From: Streptomyces goshikiensis
GTDB lineage: Bacteria > Actinomycetota > Actinomycetes > Streptomycetales > Streptomycetaceae
Assembly (NCBI RefSeq): GCF_014650555.1
Contig: NZ_BMVE01000003.1
Location: 1 to 64,000, forward strand
Direction of reading: 5' to 3'
Length of the DNA: 64,000 nucleotides
How positions within the stretch are numbered: the first letter of the stretch is position 1; every line of letters begins with the position of its first letter. Below are positions 26,746 through 35,153 of the stretch, one piece after another. Position numbers and translations under genes: made by a program. The notes under the pieces were generated by a model. It did no database searches and was not told where the DNA came from. It worked only from the letters and a program-made list of their open reading frames with translations.

Positions 26746-28329
26746 TCAGGAGACGGTGACGAAGACGCTGTGCCAGCCGCTCGCGCCGTCGGGGACGGTC
26801 CGGGCGCGCTCTTCGGTCTGCACCCGGCCGGCGCCGTCGGTGGCGCGGACGGTGAGCGTGTGCCCGCCGGGGGTGGCGTTCCAGCGGTACGACCACGGGC
26901 GCCAGGTGTCGACGGTGTCCTGTACGGCGAGGTCGGCGTCCTGCCACCGGCCGTCGTCGACGCGCACCTCGACGCGGGTGATGCCGCGGCGCTGGGCCCA
27001 GGCGACGCCGCCGACGGTGACGGCGCCGGCGGCGGGACGCGCGAAGGGCTTCGGGGTGTCGATCCGCGCCTGGGTCTTGATCGGTGCGCGGCGGGCCCAG
27101 CTGCGCTTGACCCAGTAGGGGTCGTAGGCGTCGAAGGTGGTGAGTTCGAGGTCGGTGATCCACTTGCAGGCCGATACGTAGCCGTACAGGCCGGGGACGA
27201 GCATGCGGACGGGAAAGCCGTGGTCGAAGGGCAGGGGCTCGCCGTTCATGCCCACCGCGAGCATCGCGTCGCGGCCGTCCATGACGTCCTCGACGGGGGA
27301 GCCGAGGGTCATGCCGTCCACGGAGCGGGCCACCAGCTGGTCCGCCTTGCCGCCACGGGAAGGGGGCCGGACGCCCGCCTCCCGGAGGAGTTCGGCGAGG
27401 GGGACGCCGAGCCAGCGGGCGTTGCCGATGTAGGGGCCGCCGACCTCGTTGGACACACAGGTGAGGGTGATGTCGCGTTCGATGAGGGGGCGGGCGAGGA
27501 GCTGGTCGAGGGTGTGGGTACGGGGACGGGCGACGCCCTTGCCGTGGATCCGCAGCCGCCAGGTGCCGGCATCGACCCTGGGCACGACGAGCGCGGTGTC
27601 GACGCGGTAGAAGTCCCGGTTCGGTGTGGTGAACGGGCTGATGCCGGGCACCTTCAGCTCGGCCCCCGCCGGAACGGCGGTCGCCGGGGAGGCGGGTTCC
27701 GGCAGTACGAGTGCGTCGCGGGAGGCGACGGCGCCCTGGCCCTTCCGGTCGACGAGGAACCGGCCGAGCGCACCCGAGGCCGTGGCCGCGACGGCGGTGG
27801 CGGCCGCCGCGGTCAGGAAGCCCCGCCTGTTCCACCCGGCCCCGCCGCCGCCCTCGCCGCCCGCGGGCTGACGCGCGGCTTTCGACGCCAGGAACCAGAG
27901 GGCGAACGCGCCCGCGACTCCTCCGGCGACCGAGGGGAGTGCGTCGCCGACACCGGCGGAGTCCGGACGCGTCAGGGCCGCGAAGGCGCCCACGACCCCG
28001 AACAGCAGCACACCTGCGGCGCCGGCACGGCGATGGCGCAGGCTGAGCACGCCCAGCCCCATGGCGATGAAGGCGAGGACGACGAGGATCCCGAGCTGCA
28101 GGACGGCCTTGTCGTCCTCCCCGAACGTACGGATCGCGAAGTCCTTCACCGCGGCCGGCGTCCGGTCGATCACCGCCCCGCCCACCACGGTCACCGGCCC
28201 CGCGGTCGGCCGCACCAGCCCGGCAACCAGCTCGGCGAGCGCGAGAGCCGTGAACGCGGACAGGAGTCCGGCCAGCGCGCCCGGGGCGGCTCGGGAAAGG
28301 GTGCTGCGGAAGGTGGTCACACCCGCCAT
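26746..28329 (-). CDS. Membrane-anchored sulfite oxidase-like molybdopterin oxidoreductase
   Basis: 527 aa, ATG 28329. Residues about 10-150 contain four to five hydrophobic helices. NRRGFLTAAAATA at 167-179 resembles a twin-Arg export motif before another hydrophobic stretch, so the catalytic part should face outwards. Residues about 230-420 are the oxidoreductase molybdopterin-binding domain, with the molybdenum-ligand Cys291 in TLTCVSNEVGG. The C-terminal about 110 residues are the Ig-like dimerisation domain of the sulfite oxidase family. Substrate is unknown: sulfite, or methionine sulfoxide as in MsrP-like proteins. It is a single-gene unit; the leader carries a small hairpin. Confidence 0.9.
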   Translation of the reverse strand: MAGVTTFRSTLSRAAPGALAGLLSAFTALALAELVAGLVRPTAGPVTVVGGAVIDRTPAAVKDFAIRTFGEDDKAVLQLGILVVLAFIAMGLGVLSLRHRRAGAAGVLLFGVVGAFAALTRPDSAGVGDALPSVAGGVAGAFALWFLASKAARQPAGGEGGGGAGWNRRGFLTAAAATAVAATASGALGRFLVDRKGQGAVASRDALVLPEPASPATAVPAGAELKVPGISPFTTPNRDFYRVDTALVVPRVDAGTWRLRIHGKGVARPRTHTLDQLLARPLIERDITLTCVSNEVGGPYIGNARWLGVPLAELLREAGVRPPSRGGKADQLVARSVDGMTLGSPVEDVMDGRDAMLAVGMNGEPLPFDHGFPVRMLVPGLYGYVSACKWITDLELTTFDAYDPYWVKRSWARRAPIKTQARIDTPKPFARPAAGAVTVGGVAWAQRRGITRVEVRVDDGRWQDADLAVQDTVDTWRPWSYRWNATPGGHTLTVRATDGAGRVQTEERARTVPDGASGWHSVFVTVS

Positions 28330-28715
28330 TCGGCGGCCCCCGCCGGGCGGATTGGCCGCTCACCCGAAAGAGCGGCCGGCCACCCATCGGGCAGGGGCCG
28401 CCCCAGGCCGCGGCCCGTGCCTCCGCGACGGGGGCGGACGGAGCGGCCTCCCATCCGCACAGCTGTCCGCTACGAAGAACTGCCGACACCCCACCTGCGT
28501 GAACGACGAGGGACAAGGACCGGCATGCATGGACACCCCGCCCCCCGAAGGCCGTTCCGGACGGCCCCTTCGCCCGTACGTCACGGCCGGAGCAGCGCCG
28601 GTGAACCCAACCCCTCCCCGCAGGTGCCCGCCACGCCGCCGGCCGGCCAGGGACTCATCTACCGTGAGGTGGTCCTGCGCACGCCGCCTGCCACCATCTG
28701 CACGGGGGTGACCAC
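28330..28715. other. 386-bp divergent intergenic region with a hairpin; no gene
   Basis: It separates the molybdenum oxidoreductase (minus) from the anti-sigma gene (plus). A perfect 8-bp hairpin, ggccgctc/gagcggcc (28354-28361 and 28370-28377), lies in the leader of the former. No frame encodes sigma factor regions 2 or 4, which one might expect before an anti-sigma gene. Confidence 0.6.
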
Positions 28716-29471
28716 ATGAAACACCGCACGTCCGATGCCCACACCCTCGCCGCCGCCCATGCCCTCGGCGCTCTGGAACCCGGTGAACGCACACACTTCG
28801 AAGCCCACTTGCGGGCCTGCGCGGCCTGCCGGCAGGAAGCCGCCGAGTTCGAGGCGACCACGGCACGCCTGGCGGCGGCGGTCGCGCAGCCGCCCCCCGC
28901 GGCAGCCAAACCGCTGGTCATGGCCGCCATCGAGGAGGTACGTCAGCTGCCTCCGCGGGTCACCGCCACCACCTCCGCCCCCGCACCCACCCGTGGTCTC
29001 GCCCTGCGCCGCAGGGCCGTACCCCTGGCTCTGGCCGCGAGCGTGGCGCTCGCCCTGCTCGGCGGCCTCGCCGTGTGGCAGCAGCAGAGCGGGCAGGACC
29101 TCAGGCAGCAGGCCCGCCAGGCGCGGGGGCAACTGGACGAGGTCGGCGCCGTCCTGGCGGCGCCCGACGCCCGCACCGTCCACGGACGGGCCGCGAACGG
29201 AGCCTTGACCACGGTCGTCGCCTCCGAACGGCAGCACAAGGCCGTCTTCGCCGCGGGCAACCTCCCCGCGCCCGGTGCGGGCAAGACGTACCAGCTGTGG
29301 CTCGACCACGACGGCGCCATGCGCCCGGCCGGCTTCATCGACCACGACGGCACGGTCGTCCTCACCGGCGAGCCGGCCGACGCGAGCGCGGTCGGCCTCA
29401 CCCTCGAACCCGCCGGAGGATCGCCCCGGCCCACCACCGAGCCCCTGCTCCTGATGCCCCTTCCCGCCTGA
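28716..29471 (+). CDS. Anti-sigma-K factor RskA-like, zinc-binding anti-sigma
   Basis: 251 aa, ATG 28716. The N-terminal anti-sigma domain has the zinc motif H31-x3-C35-x2-C38 (HLRACAAC). One transmembrane segment spans about residues 97-117. The extracytoplasmic C-terminal part, with KTYQLWLDHDGAMRPAGFI and a VGLTLEPAGGSPRPTTEPLL-type end, matches the RskA C-terminal domain. The family holds an ECF sigma factor (SigK type) at the membrane and frees it on redox or envelope signals. Unusually, no sigma gene is next to it. A Bcp peroxiredoxin follows by 62 bp, which supports a link to redox stress. Confidence 0.88.
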   Translation: MKHRTSDAHTLAAAHALGALEPGERTHFEAHLRACAACRQEAAEFEATTARLAAAVAQPPPAAAKPLVMAAIEEVRQLPPRVTATTSAPAPTRGLALRRRAVPLALAASVALALLGGLAVWQQQSGQDLRQQARQARGQLDEVGAVLAAPDARTVHGRAANGALTTVVASERQHKAVFAAGNLPAPGAGKTYQLWLDHDGAMRPAGFIDHDGTVVLTGEPADASAVGLTLEPAGGSPRPTTEPLLLMPLPA

Positions 29472-29533
29472 TCCACCAGCCCCCCCGCCGAACAGCGCCG
29501 GACACCACCGGCCGACCACGATCGAGGTACCTC

Positions 29534-30019
29534 ATGGCCAGCACCCCCAAGACCGGGGACGTCATCGCCGACTTCACCCTGCCCGGCGGACGCCTGGACG
29601 GTGAAACCTTCCGCCGCGCCGACTACGCCCTGAGCGCACAGCGCGGCCGGCCGCTCGTCCTCGCCTTCTACCCCGGAGACGACACCCCGGTGTGCACCGC
29701 CCAGCTGTGCTCCTACTCCGACGGCCTGGCCGAACTGGAGTCCGCCGGGGCCACCGTGTGGGGCATCAGCCCCCAAGGGCTCGACAGTCACGAGGAGTTC
29801 GCCCGCGGCAGGGGCCTGCGGATGCCGCTGCTGTCCGATGAGGGGCGCACGGTCGCGAAGTCCTTCGGCATCACCGCACCCCTGATCGGGCTGCGCCGCT
29901 CGGTGTTCATCGTCGACGGCGCCGGGCGCCTGCACTGGAAGCACGTCACCGCCCTGGGCGCCACCTACCCGCCGCCGGCGGCCCTGGCCGCACAGCTCTC
30001 CGCCCTGACCACCGCCTGA
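29534..30019 (+). CDS. bcp: Thioredoxin-dependent peroxiredoxin, Bcp/PrxQ family
   Basis: 161 aa, ATG 29534. The thioredoxin-fold peroxidase site reads TPVCTAQLC, giving peroxidatic Cys54 and a resolving Cys59 four residues later, the Bcp arrangement. FYPGDDTPVC and GISPQGLDSHEEF are family segments. It reduces hydrogen peroxide and organic hydroperoxides in the cytoplasm with thioredoxin as donor. It lies 62 bp after the anti-sigma gene, probably in the same transcript. Confidence 0.92.
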   Translation: MASTPKTGDVIADFTLPGGRLDGETFRRADYALSAQRGRPLVLAFYPGDDTPVCTAQLCSYSDGLAELESAGATVWGISPQGLDSHEEFARGRGLRMPLLSDEGRTVAKSFGITAPLIGLRRSVFIVDGAGRLHWKHVTALGATYPPPAALAAQLSALTTA

Positions 30020-30151
30020 ACCGGCACGCGTTCCGGCCAATCCGGCCGCCGGGCCGCTGCGAAGTACGGGTGAAACGCAGCAGCCGGGCGGCGTGCCGGG
30101 TAGTCACCACCCCGACGCCCGCCCGCCGCTCCCAGCCGAAGGGACCCGCCG

Positions 30152-31438
30152 ATGAGGCACGCCGCCGACCGACTCGAAGAACTCCTGGGCCACTTCCTCC
30201 CCGGCCCCCTCCCGGTGCGCGTACGCGTGTGGGACGGCAGCCAGGCAGGTCCGGCCGACGCCCCCCTGGTGCTGATCCGTTCACCCGAGGCCCTGCGCCG
30301 CGTGCTGTGGCAGCCGGGCGAGCTCGGTCTCGCCGAGGCCTACGTCACCGGTGACCTCGACATCGACGGCGACCTCGCCGACGCCCTGTCGAGGGCCGGC
30401 CGGACCGTCCGCGACCGGCCCCCGGTACGCCCCCGGCCGGCCGCCCTGGCCGCGGCCGCCGCCCTCGCCGTACGGCTGGGCGCTGCCGGACCGCCCCCGC
30501 GGCGCCCCGACGGGCGGGCGCGCCTGACCGGCCCCCTGCACAGCGCCTCCCGCGACCGGGCCGCGATCAGCCACCACTACGACCTGTCCAACGACTTCTA
30601 CGCACTCCTGCTGGACGAGTCGATGGCGTACTCCTGCGCCTACTGGACGCGGCCCGACGACCCCGCGTACACGCTCGCCGACGCCCAGCGCGACAAGCTG
30701 GAGCTGATCTGCCGCAAGCTCGGACTGCGCGCCGGTGACCGGCTCCTCGACGTCGGCTGCGGCTGGGGCTCCCTCACCGTGCACGCGGCCCGGGAGCACA
30801 AGGTGCGCGTCACCGCCGTCACCCTGTCCCGCGCCCAGCGCGACTTCGTCGCCGAGCGTGCCGTACGGGAGGGAGTGGCCGACCTGGTGGACGTCCAGCT
30901 GCGGCACTGGCGCGACATCGACGGCGGGGGCCATGACGCGGCCGCCGCCGTCGAGATGGGCGAACACGTCGGCGACGCCGAGTACCCCGAATTCGCCGCG
31001 AAGCTGCACGGCCTCCTGCGTCCCGAGGGCCGGCTCCTGATCCAGCAGATGTCCCGCGGCGCCCACGCGCCCGGCGGGGGCGCCTTCATCGAGACGTACA
31101 TCGCCCCCGACATGCACATGCGCCCGGTCGGCCGGACCGTGGACCTGCTGGAGGACGCGGGTCTGGAGGTCCGGTCCACCGAATCCCTCCGCGAGCACTA
31201 CACGGCCACCATCGACGCCTGGCGCGCCACCCTCGAACGCCGCTGGAGCGACATCGAGGGCCTCGTCGGCCGGACCACCGCCCGGGTGTGGCGCCTCTAC
31301 CTGGCCGGCGCGTCGCTCGCCTTCTCCGAACGCCGCATGGGCGTCGACCACATCCTCGCCGTACGGCCCACCCGCGAAGGGACGTCGGCCATGCCGGCCA
31401 CCCCCGCCGACTGGTACGCCCGGGTGGTCCCGTCATGA
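30152..31438 (+). CDS. cfa: Cyclopropane-fatty-acyl-phospholipid synthase family methyltransferase
   Basis: 428 aa, ATG 30152. The N-terminal about 130 residues are the lipid-binding part (GLAEAYVTGDLDIDGDLADA). ISHHYDLSNDFYALLLDESM and SCAYW are CFA synthase signatures, and the SAM site LLDVGCGWGSL is near residue 200. The enzyme adds a methylene from S-adenosylmethionine to unsaturated acyl chains of membrane phospholipids. Relatives also make methyl-branched acids. Length is usual. It is 132 bp after bcp; whether they share a promoter is unclear. Confidence 0.93.
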   Translation: MRHAADRLEELLGHFLPGPLPVRVRVWDGSQAGPADAPLVLIRSPEALRRVLWQPGELGLAEAYVTGDLDIDGDLADALSRAGRTVRDRPPVRPRPAALAAAAALAVRLGAAGPPPRRPDGRARLTGPLHSASRDRAAISHHYDLSNDFYALLLDESMAYSCAYWTRPDDPAYTLADAQRDKLELICRKLGLRAGDRLLDVGCGWGSLTVHAAREHKVRVTAVTLSRAQRDFVAERAVREGVADLVDVQLRHWRDIDGGGHDAAAAVEMGEHVGDAEYPEFAAKLHGLLRPEGRLLIQQMSRGAHAPGGGAFIETYIAPDMHMRPVGRTVDLLEDAGLEVRSTESLREHYTATIDAWRATLERRWSDIEGLVGRTTARVWRLYLAGASLAFSERRMGVDHILAVRPTREGTSAMPATPADWYARVVPS

Positions 31439-31642
31439 TCGCCGCCCGGGGCGCGCCCGTCCGCGGGCCCGGGAACATACAGGAAAACCGCTCCGGACGG
31501 GTATCGCGCGGCGCGCTTTGGCGGAAGTTGCTCAACCCGGTCCGCTCCAGCGCGGGCCGCACTATCGTCCACACCCCGTCATGAATTCCAGCCCCGTGAC
31601 GCTGACACCGCTGACGGCAGCCAACCCGGAGAGCGCCCCTTC

Positions 31643-33559
31643 ATGCACACTGGACCGGCTCGCTCCGTCGGGACGCCACTGACCGCCCTGGCGCTGGTGG
31701 TCGCCGTGTTCGCCCTCGTTCTCGGCGGGGCGGGGGCGGCCTTCGCCCATGCGGGTCTGAGCGGCTCCGATCCCGCTGACGGCGCCGTCCTGAAGGCCGC
31801 TCCGCAGTACGTCACGCTCACCTTCACCGAGTCGGTCAGCTTCTCCGAGGACTCCCTCAGAGTCCTGTCGCCGCAGAACGAGCGCGTGAACCCGCGTCCC
31901 GCGCGGCACGTGGACGGCAAGGACAACACCGCGCGGGTGGAGCTGTCCGGCAAGCTGCCCCAGGGCACCTACACGGTGGCCTGGCGGGTCGTCTCCGCCG
32001 ACGGCCACCCGATCTCCGGCGCGTTCGTCTTCTCCAACGGCAAGCCCTCCGAGACCGCCGCCGTGGTGGCGACCGGCTCACCGGACGACACGGCGGTCGG
32101 CCGCCTGTACGGCGTCTTGCGCTACCTCGCCTACAGCGGTCTGGCCCTCCTCGTCGGAGCTGCCGCGTTCGTCCTCGTGTGCTGGCCCGAGGCCGCGACG
32201 GTCCGTCCGGTACGCAGACTGCTGGTACTCGGGTGGGTGGCGCTGACGGCCTCCACGGTGGCCCTGTTGCTGCTGCGGGGCCCGTACGAGACGGCCGGCC
32301 AGCTGACGTCGGCCTTCGACCCGGCTCAGCTGGGCCGGACCCTCACCGGGAGGCCCGGTCGTGCGCTGGTTGCACGGCTCGTGCTCCTGGCGGCTGCCGC
32401 GGTGTCGCTCAGGTGGGTGGCCCGACGGACCGCCGACCGCACCGGCTTCGGGGGCCGACTCCGCTGGGCGGGCGCTCTGTTCGCCTCGGCCCTGGCGGTG
32501 ACGTGGGCGGCCGCGGAACACGCCTCCGCCGGCATCCAGGTGGCGCTGGCCGTGCCCGTCGCCGTCCTGCACCTGCTGGCCATGGGGGTCTGGCTGGGCG
32601 GCCTGATCACCCTGCTGCTCCTGCTCCGGCGCCGGGGATCCGACGGCCGGGAGATCCCGGCCTCCGCGATCGGCCGCTTCTCGGCGCTGGCCTTCAACGC
32701 CGTCGCGGTCCTGGTCGCCACCGGGGTGTACCAGTCGTGGCGGCAGGTCGGCTCCTGGGAGGCGCTGTCCACCACTTCGTACGGCAAGACCCTCCTCGTG
32801 AAGATCGCCGCCGTGGTCCTGGTGCTGTGTGCGGCCTCCTTCTCCCGCCGCTGGACCGCCCGCCTCGGCCACGAGGCGTCGCCGGCCACGGCCACGGTCA
32901 CGGCCGCGCTCATGCCGGCGGTGTCCGCCCCCGAGCGGGTACGGGTCGCCCAAGGCGTGGGCGCGCCCACCCCCGCTGCGGGACAGGAGCCCGGCGGCGC
33001 GGCCGAAGCACCCGCCGGGGACGGGCCGGGCGATACGGCCGAGGCGCCCCGCTTCAAGGCCGACGCGTACCGGCGGGGCCTGCGCCGGATGGTGACCGCC
33101 GAAGCCGTGCTCGGCGTCGTGGTCCTGGTGGTCACCACCGTGCTCACCGGCACCCAGCCCAGCCGCGCCGCCGGGGAGAGGGTCGCGGTGGCCTCCGCGG
33201 CGGAGCCGCAGGCACAGGTGGTCACCGTCCCCTTCGACATGGGCACCGCCAACCACCAGGGCACGGTGCAGATCACGCTGACGCCGGGCCGCGTCGGCGA
33301 GAACACCGTCGAAGCCGTCGTCTACACCCCGGACGGCGGCCTCGCCACCGTCCCGGAGCTCCGGCTCTCGCTCACCCAGGACGCGCTCGGAATCGGCCCG
33401 CTCGACGCCAAGCTCAAGAATCTGAAGGGGTACTGGGCCGCCTACGACCTGCGGCTCCCCATGCCCGGCGTGTGGACCCTGAACATCACGGTGCGCACCA
33501 CCGACATCGACCAGGTCACCGTGCGCGACACCGTCCGCATCACGTCGCTGCCGGGGTAG
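31643..33559 (+). CDS. CopC-CopD fusion, copper resistance/uptake membrane protein
   Basis: 638 aa, ATG 31643. A Sec-type signal (about 1-35) ends AFAHAG, so mature His36 is placed to bind copper as in CopC. The CopC domain (about 36-135) also has DGHPISGAFVF. Residues about 150-415 form the multi-helix CopD domain. A Pro/Ala-rich linker, another membrane helix (about 490-510) and an extracytoplasmic domain with a VPFDMGTANHQGTVQITLTP-type start complete it. The family binds periplasmic-side copper and moves it across the membrane. A YcnI-like gene converges from the other side, a common copper neighbourhood. Confidence 0.92.
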   Translation: MHTGPARSVGTPLTALALVVAVFALVLGGAGAAFAHAGLSGSDPADGAVLKAAPQYVTLTFTESVSFSEDSLRVLSPQNERVNPRPARHVDGKDNTARVELSGKLPQGTYTVAWRVVSADGHPISGAFVFSNGKPSETAAVVATGSPDDTAVGRLYGVLRYLAYSGLALLVGAAAFVLVCWPEAATVRPVRRLLVLGWVALTASTVALLLLRGPYETAGQLTSAFDPAQLGRTLTGRPGRALVARLVLLAAAAVSLRWVARRTADRTGFGGRLRWAGALFASALAVTWAAAEHASAGIQVALAVPVAVLHLLAMGVWLGGLITLLLLLRRRGSDGREIPASAIGRFSALAFNAVAVLVATGVYQSWRQVGSWEALSTTSYGKTLLVKIAAVVLVLCAASFSRRWTARLGHEASPATATVTAALMPAVSAPERVRVAQGVGAPTPAAGQEPGGAAEAPAGDGPGDTAEAPRFKADAYRRGLRRMVTAEAVLGVVVLVVTTVLTGTQPSRAAGERVAVASAAEPQAQVVTVPFDMGTANHQGTVQITLTPGRVGENTVEAVVYTPDGGLATVPELRLSLTQDALGIGPLDAKLKNLKGYWAAYDLRLPMPGVWTLNITVRTTDIDQVTVRDTVRITSLPG

Positions 33560-33588
33560 CCGGTGCACGGCGTCCGCCGTGCACCGGC
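33559..33588. terminator. Perfect 13-bp hairpin between convergent copper genes
   Basis: Arms gccggtgcacggc (33559-33571) and gccgtgcaccggc (33576-33588) with loop gtcc. It begins inside the copCD stop codon and lies 13 bp before the ycnI stop on the other strand, so it can terminate both. Confidence 0.88.
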
Positions 33589-33601
33589 CCCACGGGTCTC
33601 G

Positions 33602-34369
33602 TCAGGCGTGGCCGCGGCCCCGGCGCACCCACCAGAAGGTGCCGCCGGCAGCGAGCAGGAGTACGGCGGCGATCACACCGGCGACGACTCCCGTGGTGCC
33701 GCCCGCGTCCTCATCGCTCGCTGCCCTTGCGCTCGTGGACGCGACGGACGCCGAGGACTGCGCGGCGGGAGCGGCGGGAGAGGCGGGGGCGGAGGGGGCG
33801 GAGGGGGCGGCGGAGCTCGGGGAGGGGGCGGGGGCGATCAGCTTCGCTCCCGGGGCGGCCGCCTTCAGTTCGAGCAGGGGAGCCGGGTTGTCGACCTTCT
33901 CCCCGCCCGCGGGCACCTCGATCCAGCGGTCGATCTTTCCGTCGCCGTAGGTCTCCAGGGTCTTGAAGGCCAGGGACTTCTCGTCGGGCAGCTGGCGCAC
34001 GGTGACGCTGTACTCGGCGTCCGTGCCGGTCGCCAGAACCGGGCCACCGATCGTGTACCCGTCCGCGGTGGCCGTCAGCTTCCAGTCATTCGGCGCGTCC
34101 TTCAGCGTCAGGGCGTCCGGCGCGATGCCCTTCGGCAGCACCACCCGCAGCTCCTTGATGCCGGCGGTCTCCGACTCGGCCTCGGAGGTGAACGACAGCG
34201 TCACGTTCTCGGCGAGCGCGCGCGGATCGGAGGCCGTGACCTCGGCGTGTGCGGAGGCCGGTCCGGCGGCCACACCCACGACCACCACGGCGCCGACGGC
34301 CGCGATGCACAGCCTGCGCAGCTGGAGGGCCACCCTGCGGAGCCGGCGGCGCGTGCGTGAACTGTTCAT
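33602..34369 (-). CDS. ycnI: YcnI-like (DUF1775) secreted copper-binding protein
   Basis: 255 aa from ATG 34369, with GAGAGG upstream. A twin-Arg-like/Sec signal with RRLRRVALQLRRLC ends ASAHAEV, placing the conserved His at the mature N-terminus, which binds copper in YcnI. The DUF1775 domain covers about residues 45-180 (LSFTSEAESETAGIKELRVV and PRALAENV are typical). A Ser/Ala/Pro linker and a C-terminal membrane anchor with a WWVRRGRGHA tail follow. The same frame stays open for 238 codons upstream, through a membrane-protein region listed separately, so a fusion product is possible. Confidence 0.9.
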   Translation of the reverse strand: MNSSRTRRRLRRVALQLRRLCIAAVGAVVVVGVAAGPASAHAEVTASDPRALAENVTLSFTSEAESETAGIKELRVVLPKGIAPDALTLKDAPNDWKLTATADGYTIGGPVLATGTDAEYSVTVRQLPDEKSLAFKTLETYGDGKIDRWIEVPAGGEKVDNPAPLLELKAAAPGAKLIAPAPSPSSAAPSAPSAPASPAAPAAQSSASVASTSARAASDEDAGGTTGVVAGVIAAVLLLAAGGTFWWVRRGRGHA

Positions 34370-35083
34370 GATGGAGAACCCTCTCGGTACGCGGGACGGG
34401 CCCCGGCCCGCAGCCGAGGAGCCCGTCAGGATCAGGGGAACGTCTCCCGCCCATCCGTCAGGAGGCCCCCGGCGCACCACCGCGTGACAGAGCACCGTCG
34501 CCGCCGCCGGTCGCACGGCCACGCCGTCGAGCGCAACGGGTGCGGTCCGCGGGGCCGGCCGCGCCCCTGGCCGGCACCGGACGCGGAAAGCCGTGAGGGC
34601 CGCCGAGGCGGCGGCCTGGACCCATCGGCCCACCGTGTCCGGCAGGCGGCTCAGCGCCTGGTCCGCGCGGTGCATGAGCAGGGCCATCACGCACGCGGCC
34701 ACGCAGTGCGCCGCCGTCATCGGCCATGTGCCGTGGTGGGCCGTACGGCCGATCCCCAGCACGCCTCCGTGCGCCTCGGCGTGCTGGAGACCTGCCGGCC
34801 GGGGCACGGACAGGGCCTGGTGCAGCAGCAGTTGCGCGAGGGCGGTGGCGCCGAGCACGTGCCACCCGGGCCGGCACGGGCGCGCCGCGCACCACGAGAG
34901 GGCGAGGACGACCACCGCACCGGCGGCCGCCCGCAGCCAGGACACCGGCTCCTCTGAGGCCAGGTGATGGCCGACGACCGCCAGCGCGGAGCTGATCAGG
35001 GTGAACACGGCAGCCCGCAGCCACCGTCCGCCCCACCCCGAAGGTCGCGGACACGAGCGCGTCCCCGCAGTGGCTCCGGCCAT
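34370..35083 (-). CDS. Membrane protein region in frame with ycnI, no stop between
   Basis: From ATG 35083 the frame encodes about four hydrophobic helices (LRAAVFTLISSALAVVGHHL, then LRAAAGAVVVLALSW, LGATALAQLLLHQAL and AAHCVAACVMALLM) and a His-containing loop, then an Arg/Pro-rich tail. It has no stop codon before the ycnI start at 34369 and continues through ycnI to 33602. Either one 493-aa polypeptide is made, or the first gene lost its stop, or YcnI is produced from its own start as well. Related Streptomyces copper loci usually show a separate small membrane protein beside ycnI; its function is unknown to me. The end coordinate here is only the boundary with ycnI. Confidence 0.6.
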
Positions 35084-35153
35084 GTCGGGCTCATCATCCA
35101 CCGGGGCCGGCCGCCGTGCCCTCAACTGTCAATTGCGGAGCAGTTTTCGTCCG

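Noticed and set aside
28330..28715. Hidden ECF sigma gene before the anti-sigma gene
   Set aside because: The 386 bp is too short for a sigma gene and none of its frames shows region 2 or region 4 motifs.
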